A stretch of DNA of 64,000 bases from Cherax quadricarinatus (GCF_038502225.1 NC_091300.1:42905532-42969531), one strand, 5' to 3'. Counted from the stretch's first letter, positions 37,412 to 48,965 are shown. The notes: generated from the sequence alone by a model not told the origin. Numbers and translations: made by a program.

Positions 37412-37900
37412 ACCTGGAGTTTACCTGGAGAGGTTTTCGGAGGTCAACGTAGCCGCGGCCCGGTCTAAGGCCTCGTGGTGGATCAGGGTCTGATCAACCA
37501 GGCTGTTACTTGCTGGCCACACGTAAACAGACGTACGAACCACAGCCCAGCTGTGGTTCCTTCGTACGTGGTTCGACTTTAGGTGCCTGTCCAACGCCTT
37601 CTTGGAGACAGACAGGGGAGGCAGTTGAATAGTCTTGGGCCCCTGACACTTACTGTGTTTTCTCTTAGTGTACTCGTGGCGCCCCTGTTTTTCATTGGAG
37701 GAATGTTGCATCTCCTGCCGAGTCTTTTGCTTTCATAGGGAGTGATTTTCGTGTATATATTATCATGAATCTTTCTCGCCTGCATTCCAGGGAATACAAA
37801 TCAAGGGACTTCAACCATTCCCAATAATTTAGGTGCTTTAAACGTACTTATGCGTGCCGTGAAAGTTCTCTGTACATTCTCCAGTACACTTAAATCTCCT
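37412..37900 (-). mobile_element. 5'-truncated CR1/L2-like LINE 3' fragment
   Basis: The minus strand carries the C-terminal end of a LINE ORF2 with scattered changes: RRCNIPPMKNRGA, TLRENTVSVRGPRLFN and LDRHLKSNHV. This aligns with the copy at 38345-40290 (RRCKMPPIKSRGA, TLRENTISVRGPRLFN). The 3' end carries ACCTCCAGGTAAA-like sequence, as in that copy. It is a dead fragment. Confidence 0.8.
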
Positions 37901-38279
37901 CAACACCTGCTACCTCATCTGCATCAGCAGGATTTTAGATGATGTGAAACCAAGAAAATACCTTAGTTACGAAAAATAAAACTGATGTCTTTCAGTGATG
38001 ACACGTCGCACTCACATACTCTATATAAAACCAAATCAATAAGGACTGACGGTACCCGCACTTCGAGAAGAGGTAGAACGCCAGATACATAGCCTAACAG
38101 CTGAGTATAAGATATTTTGTCTTCATTATGGCGAGCGTAATCTCCTCTCGTTCCCACGGGGTTAACCCCAACCCTCACTACCGTCCCAGGAGGTTCACCC
38201 CTGTTTAACCATTCCACCTCAACCTTCTCTTTCCAATACAGCGCTGGCCACTCCCTCTCTATAAGCTTTTGTTTATAGT

Positions 38280-38321
<42 letters not shown>

Positions 38322-38344
38322 TACCATTTTCTCCTAAGCACATG
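37901..38344. other. Spacer with a (GT)n microsatellite
   Basis: Unique-looking spacer between two same-orientation LINE fragments. A (GT)n run of about 16 dinucleotides lies at 38281-38320. No gene is seen. Confidence 0.7.
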
Positions 38345-40290
38345 TCGATTAAACACTACCTGGTTACCTGGAGGTTACCTGGAGGTTATTCCGGGGATCA
38401 ACGCCCCCGCGGCCCGGTCCATGACCAGGCATCCCGATGGATCAGGGCCTGATCAACTAGGCTGTTACTGCTGGCCGCACGCAGTCCAACGTACAAGACA
38501 CAGCCCGGCTGATCCGGCACTGAATTTAGGTATCTGTCCAGCTCTCTCTTGAAGGCAGCCAGGGGCTTATTCGCAATTCCCCTAATACTTGATGGGAGGC
38601 TGTTGAACAGTCTTGGGCCCCGGACACTTATGGTGTTTTCCCTTAGTGTACCAATGGCGCCCCTACTTTTTATTGGGGGCATTTTGCATCGCCTGCCCAG
38701 TCTTTTACTTTCGTAGGGAGTGATTTCTGTGTGCAGATTTGGGACCATTCCTTCCAAGATTTTCCAAGTGTAGATTATGATATATCTCTCCCTCCCGCGT
38801 TCCAACGAGTACAAGTTAAGTGCTTCCAAGCGTTCCCAGTAGTTAAGGTGCTTGACAGAACTTATACGTGCACTCTCTAGATCTGCGATTTCACCTGCTT
38901 TGAATAGAGATGTTAATGTACAGCAGTATTCCAGCCTAGAGAGAACAAGTGATTTGAAAAGGATCATCACTAGCTTGGCATCTCTCGTTTTGAACGTTCT
39001 CATTATCCATCCTATCATTTTCTTTGCACGTGCGATCGTGGCACTGTTGTGATCCTTGAAAGTGAGATCCTTAGACATTACTACTCCCAGGTCCCTTACA
39101 TTATTTTTCCGCTCTATTGTATGGCCAGAGTCTGTAGTATATTCTGTTCTAGTTATTATCTCCTCCAGTTTTCCATAACGGAGTAGTTGGAATTTGTCCT
39201 CATTGAATATCATATTGTTTACCGTTGCCCACTGGAAAACTTTGTTTATATCTTCTTGGAGGTTAACCACGTCCTCAGCAGATGACAGCCTCATGCAGAT
39301 CCTAGTATCATCCGCAAAGGATGATACGGTGCTGTGATGTATATCTCTGTCTATGTCTGATATGAGGATGGGGGCGAGTACTGTGCCTTGTGGAACAGAG
39401 CTCTTCACTATGGCAGCCTTCGATTTAACTCTGTTGACCACTACTCTTTGTGTTCGATTTGTTAGGAAGTTGAAGATCCATCTCCCCACTTTCCCAGTTA
39501 TTCCTTTAGCACGTATTTTATGGGCTATTACGCCATGATCGCATTTGCCAAATGCTTTTGCAAAGTCTGTGTATATTACATCTGCATTCTGATTTTCCTC
39601 CAGTGCATCCAAGGCCATATCATAGTGATCCAGTAGTTGTGAGAGGCAGGAGCGACCTGCCCTGAACCCATGTTGCCCTGGATTGTGCAGATTTTGGTAT
39701 ATAGTTCTTAGCTAATGCTTTGCTGCCACATTTATGGAGTGGGGCTATATCCGTTGTTTTAAGTGACTGTGGAATTTCACCCATGTCCAAGCTCCTCCTC
39801 CATAGTGTACTTAGGGCACGCGAGAGGGGTTTCTTGCAGTTCTTAATGAAAACAGAGTTCCACGAGTCTGGGCCCGGGGCTGAGTGCATAGGCATGTTGT
39901 CAATGGCTTTTCCGAAATCTATCGGAGTTAGGGTAATGTCGGAAATCTGGCATACAATGATGGAGTTTTGAGGCTCATTCATGAAGAAATCATTTGGGTC
40001 GTCGATCCTCAGACCGATTAGTGGTTCACTAAACACAGAGTCGTACTGGGATTTCAATATTTCACTCATTTCCTTGTTGTCATCTGTGTAAGTCCCATCC
40101 TGTCTGAGTAAGGGCCCGATAATAGATGTGGTATTTGCCTTGTTTTTGGCATATGAAAATAAATATTTTGAATTTCTTTCAATTTAACTAATAGCTTTAA
40201 GCTCCTCCTGTTTCTCCTGGTTCCTGTAAGAGTCATTTAACTTAAGTTCGATAGTTTCCAATAGACCTGTTGTATTTGCGTGCATGTGCA
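38345..40290 (-). pseudogene. CR1/L2-like LINE ORF2, broken copy
   Basis: On the minus strand a reverse transcriptase is readable in two pieces. The upstream piece (to 39620) has SAPGPDSWNSVFIKNCKK and LGEIPQSLK-like sequence, ending KNYIPKSA. The downstream piece (39618-38398) has YTDFAKAF with the first catalytic Asp, VPQGTVLAP, SFADDTRI (FADD at residues 101-104 of that frame) and a CR1/L2-type tail ending in VRGPRLFNSLPSS. At the junction the segment expected between KNYRPISL and QHGFRAGRS is missing and the frame changes, so a deletion has removed part of the palm. The frame extends back to about 40280, so the copy is 5'-truncated. The 3' end has tandem ACCTCCAGGTA. It cannot make an active enzyme. 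Confidence 0.88.
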
Positions 40291-40294
40291 TGTG

Positions 40295-40367
<73 letters not shown>

Positions 40368-40763
40368 GCATTCAAAGAGTATGCAATCTTTATTTGGAGC
40401 ATGTTAACACCAACCAGCGAACCCGATGCTACGGGTCTGACGATCGAGGCCCCTTCGTCAGATCAGTATCTAGGTTCAGCAATTCATAATGTGGATCTGG
40501 CAATTGTGAAGGTGACGTGGTTACCACTCACCTTTTCACCCTTGTCATTTTCATTCTACCGCTGGTTGAACCACGGTGATCTGCTCTCCCTTGGCTGCTC
40601 TTTTGCCTTGATTACCGTGGCATGCACTAATACCTATTGCTGTACATAGTGTACACATTATGTTATGCTTGGTGAAGGATAATATAAATAAAAGCTTTTC
40701 TGCTGTGTTTATTTTGCTCCCATTACACCCAGGATAACAGACCTTTGAGTACCTGGGTTGTAA

Positions 40764-40765
<2 letters not shown>
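40291..40765. other. (GT)n tract and unique spacer
   Basis: A (GT)n run of about 35 dinucleotides lies at 40297-40366, directly at the 5' truncation point of the LINE copy on its left. The remaining sequence shows no gene or repeat that I recognise. Confidence 0.7.
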
Positions 40766-40841
<76 letters not shown>

Positions 40842-40960
40842 CTGTGTGTGTGCCTGTGTTGTTTTGTGTGAGAGTGAATGTGTGTGTGTGTGAGTGTGTA
40901 TTCACCTGGTTGTATTTGCAGAAGTTGAATTACAACTCCTGTCCCTATTCTCTTCTTGTA
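40766..40960 (-). repeat. (GT)n microsatellite joined to an antisense LINE 3' tail
   Basis: A long (GT)n run (40766-40838) passes through interrupted TG repeats into GTATTCACCTGGTTGTATTT and GCAGAAGTTGAATTACAACT. That is the reverse complement, diverged, of the 3' end of the LINE at 50430-54540. The arrangement matches an antisense LINE tail followed by its (AC)n extension. Confidence 0.7.
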
Positions 40961-41184
40961 CTGGAACTTCAGGAGATTTCCAATAAAAGATAATTATTGC
41001 ATAAGACCCTACTAGCATCTGCAAATCTCTTCGAACTGCCTTAGAATTTACGTCTGTAAATCTTAATTCAGTCAGAGATATAGGTCAAGAATTATGATCT
41101 AGGCGATTTTGAAATCGTCAGAAAATAACAAATTATATGGAAATTGTAACTTCAGTAACTATCTTATATCTAATATTTGACAAG
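40961..41184. other. Non-coding spacer
   Basis: AT-rich unique-looking sequence between the LINE tail and the 22-bp minisatellite. Nothing recognised. Confidence 0.6.
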
Positions 41185-41665
41185 ATCTTTTGTGGAGGTG
41201 TTGTTGATCTTTTGTGGAGGTGTTGCTGATCTTGTGTGGAGGTGTTGTTGATCTTGTGTGGAGGTGTTGTTGATCTTTTGTGGAGGTGTTGTTGATCTTT
41301 TGTGGAGGTGTTGTTGATCTTTTGTGGAGGTGTTGTTGATCTTTTGTGGAGGTGTTGTTGATCTTGTGTGGAGGTGTTGTTGATCTTTTGTGGAGGTGTT
41401 GTTGATCTTTTGTGGAGGTGTTGTTGATCTTGTGTGGAGGTGTTGTTGATCTTTTGTGGAGGTGTTGTTGATCTTTTGTGGAGGTGTTGTTGATCTTTTG
41501 TGGAGGTGTTGTTGATCTTTTGTGGAGGTGTTGTTGATCTTTTGTGGAGGTGTTGTTGATCTTTTGTGGAGGTGTTGTTGATCTTTTGTGGAGGTGTTGT
41601 TGATCTTTTGTGGAGGTGTTGTTGATCTTGTGTGGAGGTGTTGTTGATCTTGTGTGGAGGTACGG
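41185..41665 (+). repeat. 22-bp minisatellite
   Basis: About 22 copies of the unit GATCTTTTGTGGAGGTGTTG plus TT. The main variant is CTTGTGTGG in place of CTTTTGTGG, in irregular order. The right flank carries diverged relatives (GGTCTCTGGTGGGG and so on) up to about 41750. Confidence 0.96.
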
Positions 41666-42106
41666 TTGGTCTCTGGTGGGGTATTGTTTTTCTAGGGCGG
41701 GGTGTGGTTGGTCTCGGGTAGGGGCGCGGTTAGTCTAGCCTGGGAGTGTAGTTGACGGAGGTGCGTGTGGGGTATAAGTTGGTGGAAGTGGACGAGAATG
41801 GTTGAGGATAATGTAGATAAGGATGAGGAGTTCAGAGGTTTGAAATGGTGGTGTGTCAGGGGAACACTTATGGTGGAGATGGGGAATGGGGAGTGATGGG
41901 ATTCTTGAAGTTGGAATACAGGAAGTAATGCAAGAAGCACAAACCTTTGTACACCATTACGCACTCAAGAATGCGTACATGCACATTATTGCGTGTGCTA
42001 CTGCCAGTGATGAGGAGGCAATATGTTGTGTGCCAGTCTCTCCAGTACTCCACTCCCCTATATTGTCTCCTATGTTGTCAGTGATCTGGGCCTCAGGCTG
42101 CGAATG
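41666..42106. other. Non-coding region
   Basis: G-rich decayed repeat sequence at its left end grades into unique-looking DNA. No credible gene. Confidence 0.55.
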
Positions 42107-42230
42107 TTGCTGCTGAAGGTGGCCCTTAATGCTGCTGCTGAAGGTGGCCCTTAATGCTGCTGCTGAAGGTGGCCCTTAATGCTGCTGCTGAAGGTGGCCC
42201 TTAATGCTGCTGCTGAAGGTGGCCCTTAAT
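42107..42230 (+). repeat. 25-bp minisatellite
   Basis: About five near-identical copies of a 25-bp unit, GCTGCTGCTGAAGGTGGCCC plus TTAAT. Confidence 0.95.
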
Positions 42231-42867
42231 ACAAAAATATCCTCTAGTGGCTACATATTTGGCAGAATATCAACTAAAACACAATGACTATAATTCCTCT
42301 CTTATTATTCTTTTTTTCAAGTGGCATTCACTTTTTTCATCTTTCTTACATAATGAATTAAAATACAACATCATGGCTACAAAATAGTCTCTTCTACTTT
42401 TTCTCTCAATGTTTCCTGATATTCTCTTGCCTCTCCTTCACTTCTACATCTCTTCTATTTCCGTATTCGAACAGTTTCACACATTTTTTTCCCTTCCCAC
42501 AACAATTCTTCCTTCTTTTATCTTTCCTCCTTGCTTCCTTTTTCTCTATCCTCCCCATTATCTATTCTTTAATTATTTTCTTCTACTTCTTCCCTACTCC
42601 TCCTCACTATTCTCCTGCCCCCTCATTCGCCATTTTCTTCATTTATTCCCTGGTTCCCCTGCACCCACCCTGCCTCCTACCATCCCTCCCGCCGTGAGTG
42701 CGCTGTATGGAGTGGGCCCCAGAGCCTCCTCACTCATAATACAGAACCAACAAACGCCACAACTTCAATTACATTCGCCGCCTTCGCTTCGGTTATAAAA
42801 CGAACTACCACGAGCCTCTTCTCTTGTCTTATCTCTTTATATCCTCCCTCTCTCATCTACTACTTTA

Positions 42868-42920
<53 letters not shown>

Positions 42921-43046
42921 CTTTTCTTCGTCTCTCTCATCTCCTTCCACATCTCATTCACTATTTTATCTCAACTATCTCTGTACCAGAAGTTGCCGGT
43001 GAGTATTATTATGGGCAGCTAAGATATGTACAACACTCAAATATCT
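42231..43046. other. Pyrimidine-rich non-coding region with a (CT)n tract
   Basis: The plus strand is strongly pyrimidine-rich from about 42370 to 42690 and again from 42815 to 42985, with a pure (CT)n run at about 42876-42918. No gene or RNA recognised. Confidence 0.7.
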
Positions 43047-43105
43047 TTATTGTTTATTACTATCCCAGGGAAGCGCTAAACCGGTAGGGGTCAGAGACTT
43101 TCTGA
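43047..43105 (+). repeat. Short dispersed repeat around GCGCTAAACC
   Basis: TTATTGTTTATTACTATCCC is followed by GAAGCGCTAAACCGGTAGGGG. A related motif lies near 733-750, and a more degenerate one near 48500-48530 (CACTAAACCC, TACAGCGCTGG). I infer a short dispersed repeat; its full length is not clear. Confidence 0.55.
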
Positions 43106-43401
43106 GGAATGGATGGTAATGAGTGTTTCAAAGAAGTGGAATGTAGAGCCAATTTCTTGGGTCAATATCCGTTCACCAGCGTCCAGACACACTCCTCGTA
43201 GTGTGCCACAACTTAATATTACCCAGATCTTTCTCACTGCAGTGGTCTCACCACTGTGGCTGTCGAGATCTTATATGATTTCTATTCATTCTTCTTTCAG
43301 AATGAGTAACGCACTCAAACGCACGCTCAAACACAAACACATGGAAGCGCACGCGCACGGGCGTGCAAGTTCAAATGCAAACACGCACCCAAGTACATGT
43401 G

Positions 43402-43440
<39 letters not shown>

Positions 43441-44299
43441 GACTGGTATGAGAATATCGACCAAGCATATTAAGTACGTCTTTCATCTGGTAAGAAGGAA
43501 ATGACAGGAACAATTTCAACACTTGGCTATTTGGAATCTACAGAAAAAAAAACATAATAAAAAAAAGATGATTAATCAAAAACAGGGGGAAGAGGGGAGA
43601 GAGCAAAATGAATGAGTGGGAAAAAACAAGGAATAATTGCGTGGAATAGAAGAAATCATTATGACTAAAAAAAAGTGCTCAATAACTAGAAGAGGAACTG
43701 AGAATTTTGAAGGAAGCTTTGGGATAAAAGGAGGGGAAGGTTAGAAGGGGAAAAGAATAATAAAGGAAAATGGACGAGCAGAAGGATCAAGAAGGGACAA
43801 AGGGGTAAAGTCAATAACAGAGATACTCTCAGGAGACCAGGAGGCACAGGTGATGAGAGACGCATCAAGGAAACTGATGGCAGATAAGACACTCTGGGAG
43901 GGAAAGCAATGAGACATTCCTGAGGATAAGATAATGAAAGGAAGAAAGAGGAAGGTCACTGATGGTATATGGACTTGAGGCTGATGACAGCTAAGGAAGG
44001 TCATAGGATGAAAATGAGATTATATTGATCATTGAGTGTATGTGACTGGAGGAATCAGACCTGATGGAAAATTTTCTGAAGATCAGGAAGCATTCACAGA
44101 GCAAACAATGCCTGATCAAACTAACCTTCGTGTACAAGCAGCATGAAACAGAATCTTGAGACAAAAAAAAATATTCTTGAAAAGTACCAAAAGTTAGCTT
44201 TTATACCTGGATAGGTGGAAAAAAAAACTGAAAAGGAAAAGTAACACTTTAAGAAGCACCTGAAGAGTTATCAGTTGCAGAAAGAGAAGCAGAGGGGTG
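43106..44299. other. Non-coding region with (AC)n and a purine-rich stretch
   Basis: An (AC)n run lies at 43404-43439. From about 43540 to 44290 the plus strand is A/G-rich. This could include the ORF1 part of the decayed LINE that starts next, whose intact relative is similarly purine-rich, but I cannot align it by eye. Confidence 0.55.
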
Positions 44300-47060
44300 G
44301 CAAGAGGGAACACTCAGCCTCCAGAAATATCTCAAGGCTCGCCCCTCTGCCTATCTCAGTACGTCCAATTCAAGGTTCACGCCCACAATAATAACCCAGC
44401 CCCTTCCCCCTGTTTCTTATCTACAGCCACAACCCTGACTCCCTCATTTTGTAATAATACATACACCAACTCCAATATCGCCTCTCCCGTTTATATATCA
44501 GCAACACACAGAAAGCTTGGACACTACAGATCAGTGTATGCTGAGGGCTCAGAGTATGGTGCACAAATGCACATAATTAATATATTAATTATCATGTGCG
44601 ATGAGTTAAAAGGGATAACAGAGGAAATACCAGACATCATAGCCGTCGCAAAGACAAAACTAACTGTAATGGTAACAGACGCCGTATTCCCAGCAGGATA
44701 CCAAGTAGTGAGGAAGGAGAAGAGTGGCACTGCTAATCAGAAACCAGTGAAGTTTCGGAGAGATGAGAGGGATAAACGAAAAATAGTAAAATAGTTACAC
44801 AGTGGGCACAATGAAGAACGGGAAAACCAAGGTAGTACTAAAATTTATCAACAACCCATCACCAAATAGTAGGAAACCAAGAAAGAAATACACCACAGTG
44901 GAAGCAGCAAGTAGAGCATAAATGACCAACACTAAACTACTAATCATGGGAGATTTCAAACTTAAAGAAACATATTAGAGTATTGGAACTCACAGGGAGG
45001 AGAAAAAACGTAGAGGGCTAATATGTTTGTGGTGAAGAAAGTATGTGTTAGGACGTCAATGACGTAAGAGCGGATGAGCTGGCAAGACGGGATCTAGTAT
45101 TTATAGGTGAAATCGAATATGAAATATCTCTGGCTCCAGCCACCATACAAAACTAATTTCAATACCTTATGGATGAAAACACTGGGGGAATAAATAGCAG
45201 GTGGCGGACGAGAGGAAATAGATTTGCAAGGATGGAGGGAATTCCTGAATGCGATTCACTGGGATACGGAACTGGAAGGTCAGCAAATAAGACTATGTAG
45301 TACCTAGCCGGAAAGTGATAGGAAGCAGAGAACTTCATGTCCAGAATGCGAAGTATTGACAAGAACAAGAAGATGGAAACTAGGAGAGCCCGTGGTTCAA
45401 ATAAAGATGCAGAGAAGAAAAAAACACACGTGAAAGCACCTAGAAAAACTATAAACAAATCATAGACAAAAGAATGCAGAGAAGTGAGAAGACCGACAAA
45501 TAAATATGCGAGAGTGATAGAAACTGACCCAACAATTTGACAATAACTTGGCAACACAAGCAAGTTGCATCTCATTTTTTGCACAACCAAAATCAGAAAA
45601 AAAAGACGACAGTAAAAGAGAAAGGGTACACCAACGGGTAATGGATATCGTACACACGACAGGGTATGTGGAAAAAAAAAGCTTTAAGTGAGGGGAATAC
45701 ATAAAAAACAACAGGACGTGTCACCGTGGACTGTGCAACAAGTCAACAGATACGGAACAAATTCCAGATATTTGTAAGACAGATAATGAAATGCCAATAT
45801 ACAAGGAGGCAGACATGACGTGTTAGACTACAGGTCAACCACACTCCCATGAACGCTATGTAAGGTAATGGAGAAGATAATCAGGAGAGTGGTGGAGCAC
45901 TAGAGAAGTGATCTCATAAAAATTAACCAGAAGAGATTTTGAAATGGCAAATCTTGTCTCATAACACGGCTGTAGCTTTAAAATAAAATAACAGAAGTGA
46001 GGCAAGAGACTGCAAGAAGGCATTTGATATTGTGCCTCACAAGAGACTGTAACAGTAACTTGAAAAGCAAGAATAACAGGAAATGCACTAAGTGTATCAA
46101 AGAGCACCTTATGAGAAGGAGACAAAATATTATTGTCCGAGAAGAGGTGTATCAAGTGCGGTTTCTCAAAGATCAGTATTGGGACAGGTACTGTCTTTGT
46201 TATAAATAAATGACATACTAGAAGAGACAGAGTTGGAGATATTTCTGTAAACAGTCTAAAATTAGCGAAGACAATAATAAAACGAGGACAATGAAAGGCT
46301 ACACATGCACTTGGACAAACTTCAGACCGGTCAAACAAGTTGCTACTTGAGTTCAGCTCCAGTAAATGCAAAGTTATGAAAATTAAGGAGCAAGATCAGA
46401 AATTGACTGTAGACTCCTGGGACAGAGGCTCCTGGGACAGAGGCTCCTGGGACAGAGGCTCCTGGGACAGAGGCTCCTGGGACAGAGGCTCCTGGGACAG
46501 AGGCTCCTGGGACAGAGTTTACAAATCTGACTCAAGAAAAAATGCCTGAGGAAGAGCAAAATGCCGAGCATATCATCAGACACACAACAACCGAACCTCT
46601 GCAGGCAATTCTTATTTCACTAAACTAAGTAGCTTTCAGGAATCCAAATAAATATTCACAGCTCTATATAAGACATTTATTAGGTCCATCTTAGAATATG
46701 CAGCACCAACATGGAACCCTCACCTTACAAAGAATGTTAAAAATAGAGAAATCGCAGATATGTAATGAGATCAGTCACAGAACAAAGAGAAATGGGCTAT
46801 GTTGAGAAGCTACAGAAACTGAACCTGACGGCATTAGAGGAACCAGGGGAGCCATGATAACGACATAGAAAATATGCAGAGGACGTGATAGGATGGACAG
46901 AGATAAGCTGGTCGAGAAGCTGGGAACGGGTACACAAGAGCGAAGTTAGAAGCTAAAGATCGAGGCCTCAGGTATGTCAGGAATTATTTCTTCAGCCTGA
47001 ACGTAGCCCTAGGAGGCAAGCTCCATATATATCCACAAGAATAGATATGACAAGGCATGT
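44300..47060 (+). pseudogene. Heavily decayed copy of the 50-54 kb LINE family (ORF2)
   Basis: Scattered segments line up in order with ORF2 of the LINE at 50430-54540: an endonuclease piece near 44530-44720 (EEIPDIIAVAKTKLTV, DAVFPAGYQVVRKE), a reverse transcriptase piece near 45790-45900 (TGGAGAAGATAATCAGGAG), GCAAGAAGGCATTTGATATT near 46005, CAAAGATCAGTATTGGGACA near 46167, a TGCAAAGTTATGAAAATTAA motif near 46367, and CTTAGAATATGCAGCACCAA near 46691. Stops and indels are frequent throughout, the catalytic FADD block is lost, and a 15-bp minisatellite has grown inside it. It is clearly old and non-functional. Confidence 0.82.
46414..46517 (+). repeat. 15-bp minisatellite inside the decayed LINE
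   Basis: Seven nearly perfect copies of CTCCTGGGACAGAGG. The position corresponds to the segment just after the reverse transcriptase active site in the related LINE, so the array arose after that copy died. The frame SWDRG repeats because the unit is a multiple of three. Confidence 0.95.
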
Positions 47061-47069
47061 ATATAAATG

Positions 47070-47440
47070 GTTCAGAGATCCGACAAGTTGATAAATTAGA
47101 CACATGTACAACACTTGGGTATCTTTATTGAGGAAACGTTTCGCCACACTGTGACTTCATCAGTCCATACAAAGGAGAATGGTGAAGAGTGGAAGGAGTT
47201 TGAGGTAATCATTACCCCAGCCTGGAGTCGATGTAATCAGTCCATCAGTCTTAAAAAGAATACAACACATATTCGAGGAAGTTGCTTATATACTGTAGGC
47301 AGGTGAGGTGAAGCAGTTGTAGGTGGTATCACATGCAACAAATCCAAATGTCAGTTCTCTGAACCATTTATGTACATTTCTGTCAGACACAACATCTTGG
47401 GATCTTAATACAAGGAATTCTGTCGTATCATTGCCGTGTA
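47070..47440 (-). mobile_element. Retroelement-like repeat carrying a hammerhead-like core
   Basis: The stretch shares its layout with 56060-56470: ATAAATGG, then CCGACAAGTTGA, then TCTTTATTGAGGAAACG, then a body of about 200 bp, then GAACCATTTAT and GTCAGACAC. The strand with the hammerhead-like core is the minus strand. No coding region is visible. Penelope-like retroelements are known to carry hammerhead motifs in their terminal repeats, so this is a candidate solo terminal piece of such an element; that is inference. Confidence 0.55.
47131..47167 (-). ncRNA. Hammerhead-ribozyme-like core
   Basis: The minus strand reads GGA-CTGATGA-A-GTCAC-AGT-GTGGC-GAAAC-GTT-TCC. CTGATGA and GAAAC are the two conserved core strings of a hammerhead. 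GTCAC/GTGGC can form stem II (one G-U pair) with a 3-nt loop, and GGA/TCC can form a short stem I across the expected cleavage point. Departures from the standard fold are a bulged A after CTGATGA and almost no stem III (only the AAACGTTT palindrome). Self-cleavage is untested. Confidence 0.45.
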
Positions 47441-48196
47441 TTTTTAAGATAAACATTAATTTTCTAAATAAATGTCTTATTTCATCAATGTCCCAATTAA
47501 TATGCACACTACTGTGACCTATCCAAGATAGACATAAAACTGAACAATAGTAGCCAACACCTTGACATATGAGAGAGCATGGAACAGCAGTAGCGACCAT
47601 CAAACACCCTAAGGTTGACATACAAAGGTCCCACTACAATAACAGAATCTCATTTACAATGTTGGGTTGTGGAATTCCCATATGCTCTGTGATAGTTCAC
47701 AGATAACCAGCAACGTTGAAAATTTAGATCCAGGTTCTGAACATGAAAGGCATCAAGACAAGAAGATCCTGCAACAGTCAAGAGACAGCTAAGTATATCC
47801 TATGTATGATCTTTGTGAGGTAAACTCACAAGAGCAGCAGTATACACACTGACTTACAACTGGAGTTGTTTAAAGACATACAAAACTGTGAATAGACACT
47901 CAGAAGCAAAAAGAAATATCAGATTAGAGCAGCAGCAGCAGCAGCACATTTACCCCACACAAAGCCACTGCCCTGAGAGTCATGTAGGCAACCCTCACTC
48001 CAGGAGAACTTCTGGAAGCTTCTAAGATGCTGTCGTGGGTGAGCAAAACAAAATACGTAAAAGTTCATACCAAAAGAAAAAAAATCAAAAGAGCATGAAA
48101 TAATAATGTAATACAGGAGAGCTGAGACAAAGTAAGGAGGTCACGCCCCTTCACAGCACCAGCCAGTTCTGAAAACAGAAGTGAGCAAACCGTAAC
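47441..48196. other. Non-coding region
   Basis: Unique-looking sequence apart from a short (CAG)n run at about 47931-47946. No credible gene. Confidence 0.6.
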
Positions 48197-48436
48197 TTAT
48201 AGGACCCTCACCCACAACGAAGCTGGCATCCAGTTATTGGACCCTCACCCACAACGAAGCTGGCATCCAGTTATTGGACCCTCACCCACAACGAAGCTGG
48301 CATCCAGTTATTGGACCCTCACCCACAACGAAGCTGGCATCCAGTTATTGGACCCTCACCCACAACGAAGCTGGCATCCAGTTATTGGACCCTCACCCAC
48401 AACGAAGCTGGCATCCAGTTATTGGACCCTCACCCA
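48197..48436 (+). repeat. 37-bp minisatellite
   Basis: About 6.5 copies, almost without change, of a 37-bp unit containing TTATTGGACCCTCACCCAC and AACGAAGCTGGCATCCAG. Because 37 is not a multiple of three, the same peptide reappears in three staggered frames, which confirms the frames are not selected. Confidence 0.97.
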
Positions 48437-48654
48437 CATATATTTTTTATGACATTGAGTAAAATGAATATTGTGCACGATAAAATTATAGTTAATTGAA
48501 ACACTAAACCCGAAATGGTTCTACAGCGCTGGTGCACGATAAGAGAAATAAAATATTAATAATACACGCCATACAGTATAAAAGTGACGCATGTAAAAAG
48601 TTTCTCATAGAAATGTGAAAAAAAAAACAGAATCATAATACCAAGTTTGTACGA
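48437..48654. other. Spacer with a degenerate short repeat
   Basis: Contains CACTAAACCC and TACAGCGCTGG near 48500-48530, a degenerate relative of the GCGCTAAAC repeat near 43069. Otherwise A-rich with no gene. Confidence 0.5.
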
Positions 48655-48965
48655 CATGGTTAGACAGGCGAAGACTACTCGAGAGGCTGGCAACGGGTAC
48701 AAGGGGGCACAGTTAAAGGCTCAAGACACAGATGCGTCAGGGATGTCAGGAAGTGTTCCTTCAGTCTCAGGGTGGTCAAGAAGTGGAATGACCTGAACGT
48801 AATAGTAGACAGGCTCTGTACAAAGCCTCAAGAACAGGTATGACAGGACACCCCACAAGGCGAGAAGGAAGTCAATCCCGCAAGCGTTAAGTTTAGAAGC
48901 AAAGCCAGGAGCTGAAGCTCGATACCTCCAACCACAAACAGGCGAGTACATACACTCATATACAC
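48655..48965 (+). mobile_element. 5'-truncated 3' end of the 50-54 kb LINE family
   Basis: The order of segments matches the last 270 bp of the LINE at 50430-54540 and of the decayed copy ending near 47060: GAGGCTGGCAACGGGTACA, GATGTCAGGAAGTGTTCCTT, AGCAAAGCCAGGAGCTGAAG, CCAACCACAAACAGGCGAGT. It runs into ACAC-rich sequence and then the (AC)n tract at 49029. It is only a tail, with no functional domain. Confidence 0.8.

Noticed and set aside
40184..40993. Cys/Val and His/Thr repeat frames over (GT)n and (AC)n tracts here and at 43.3, 49.8, 50.0 and 58.0-58.3 kb
   Set aside because: Translations of dinucleotide repeats.
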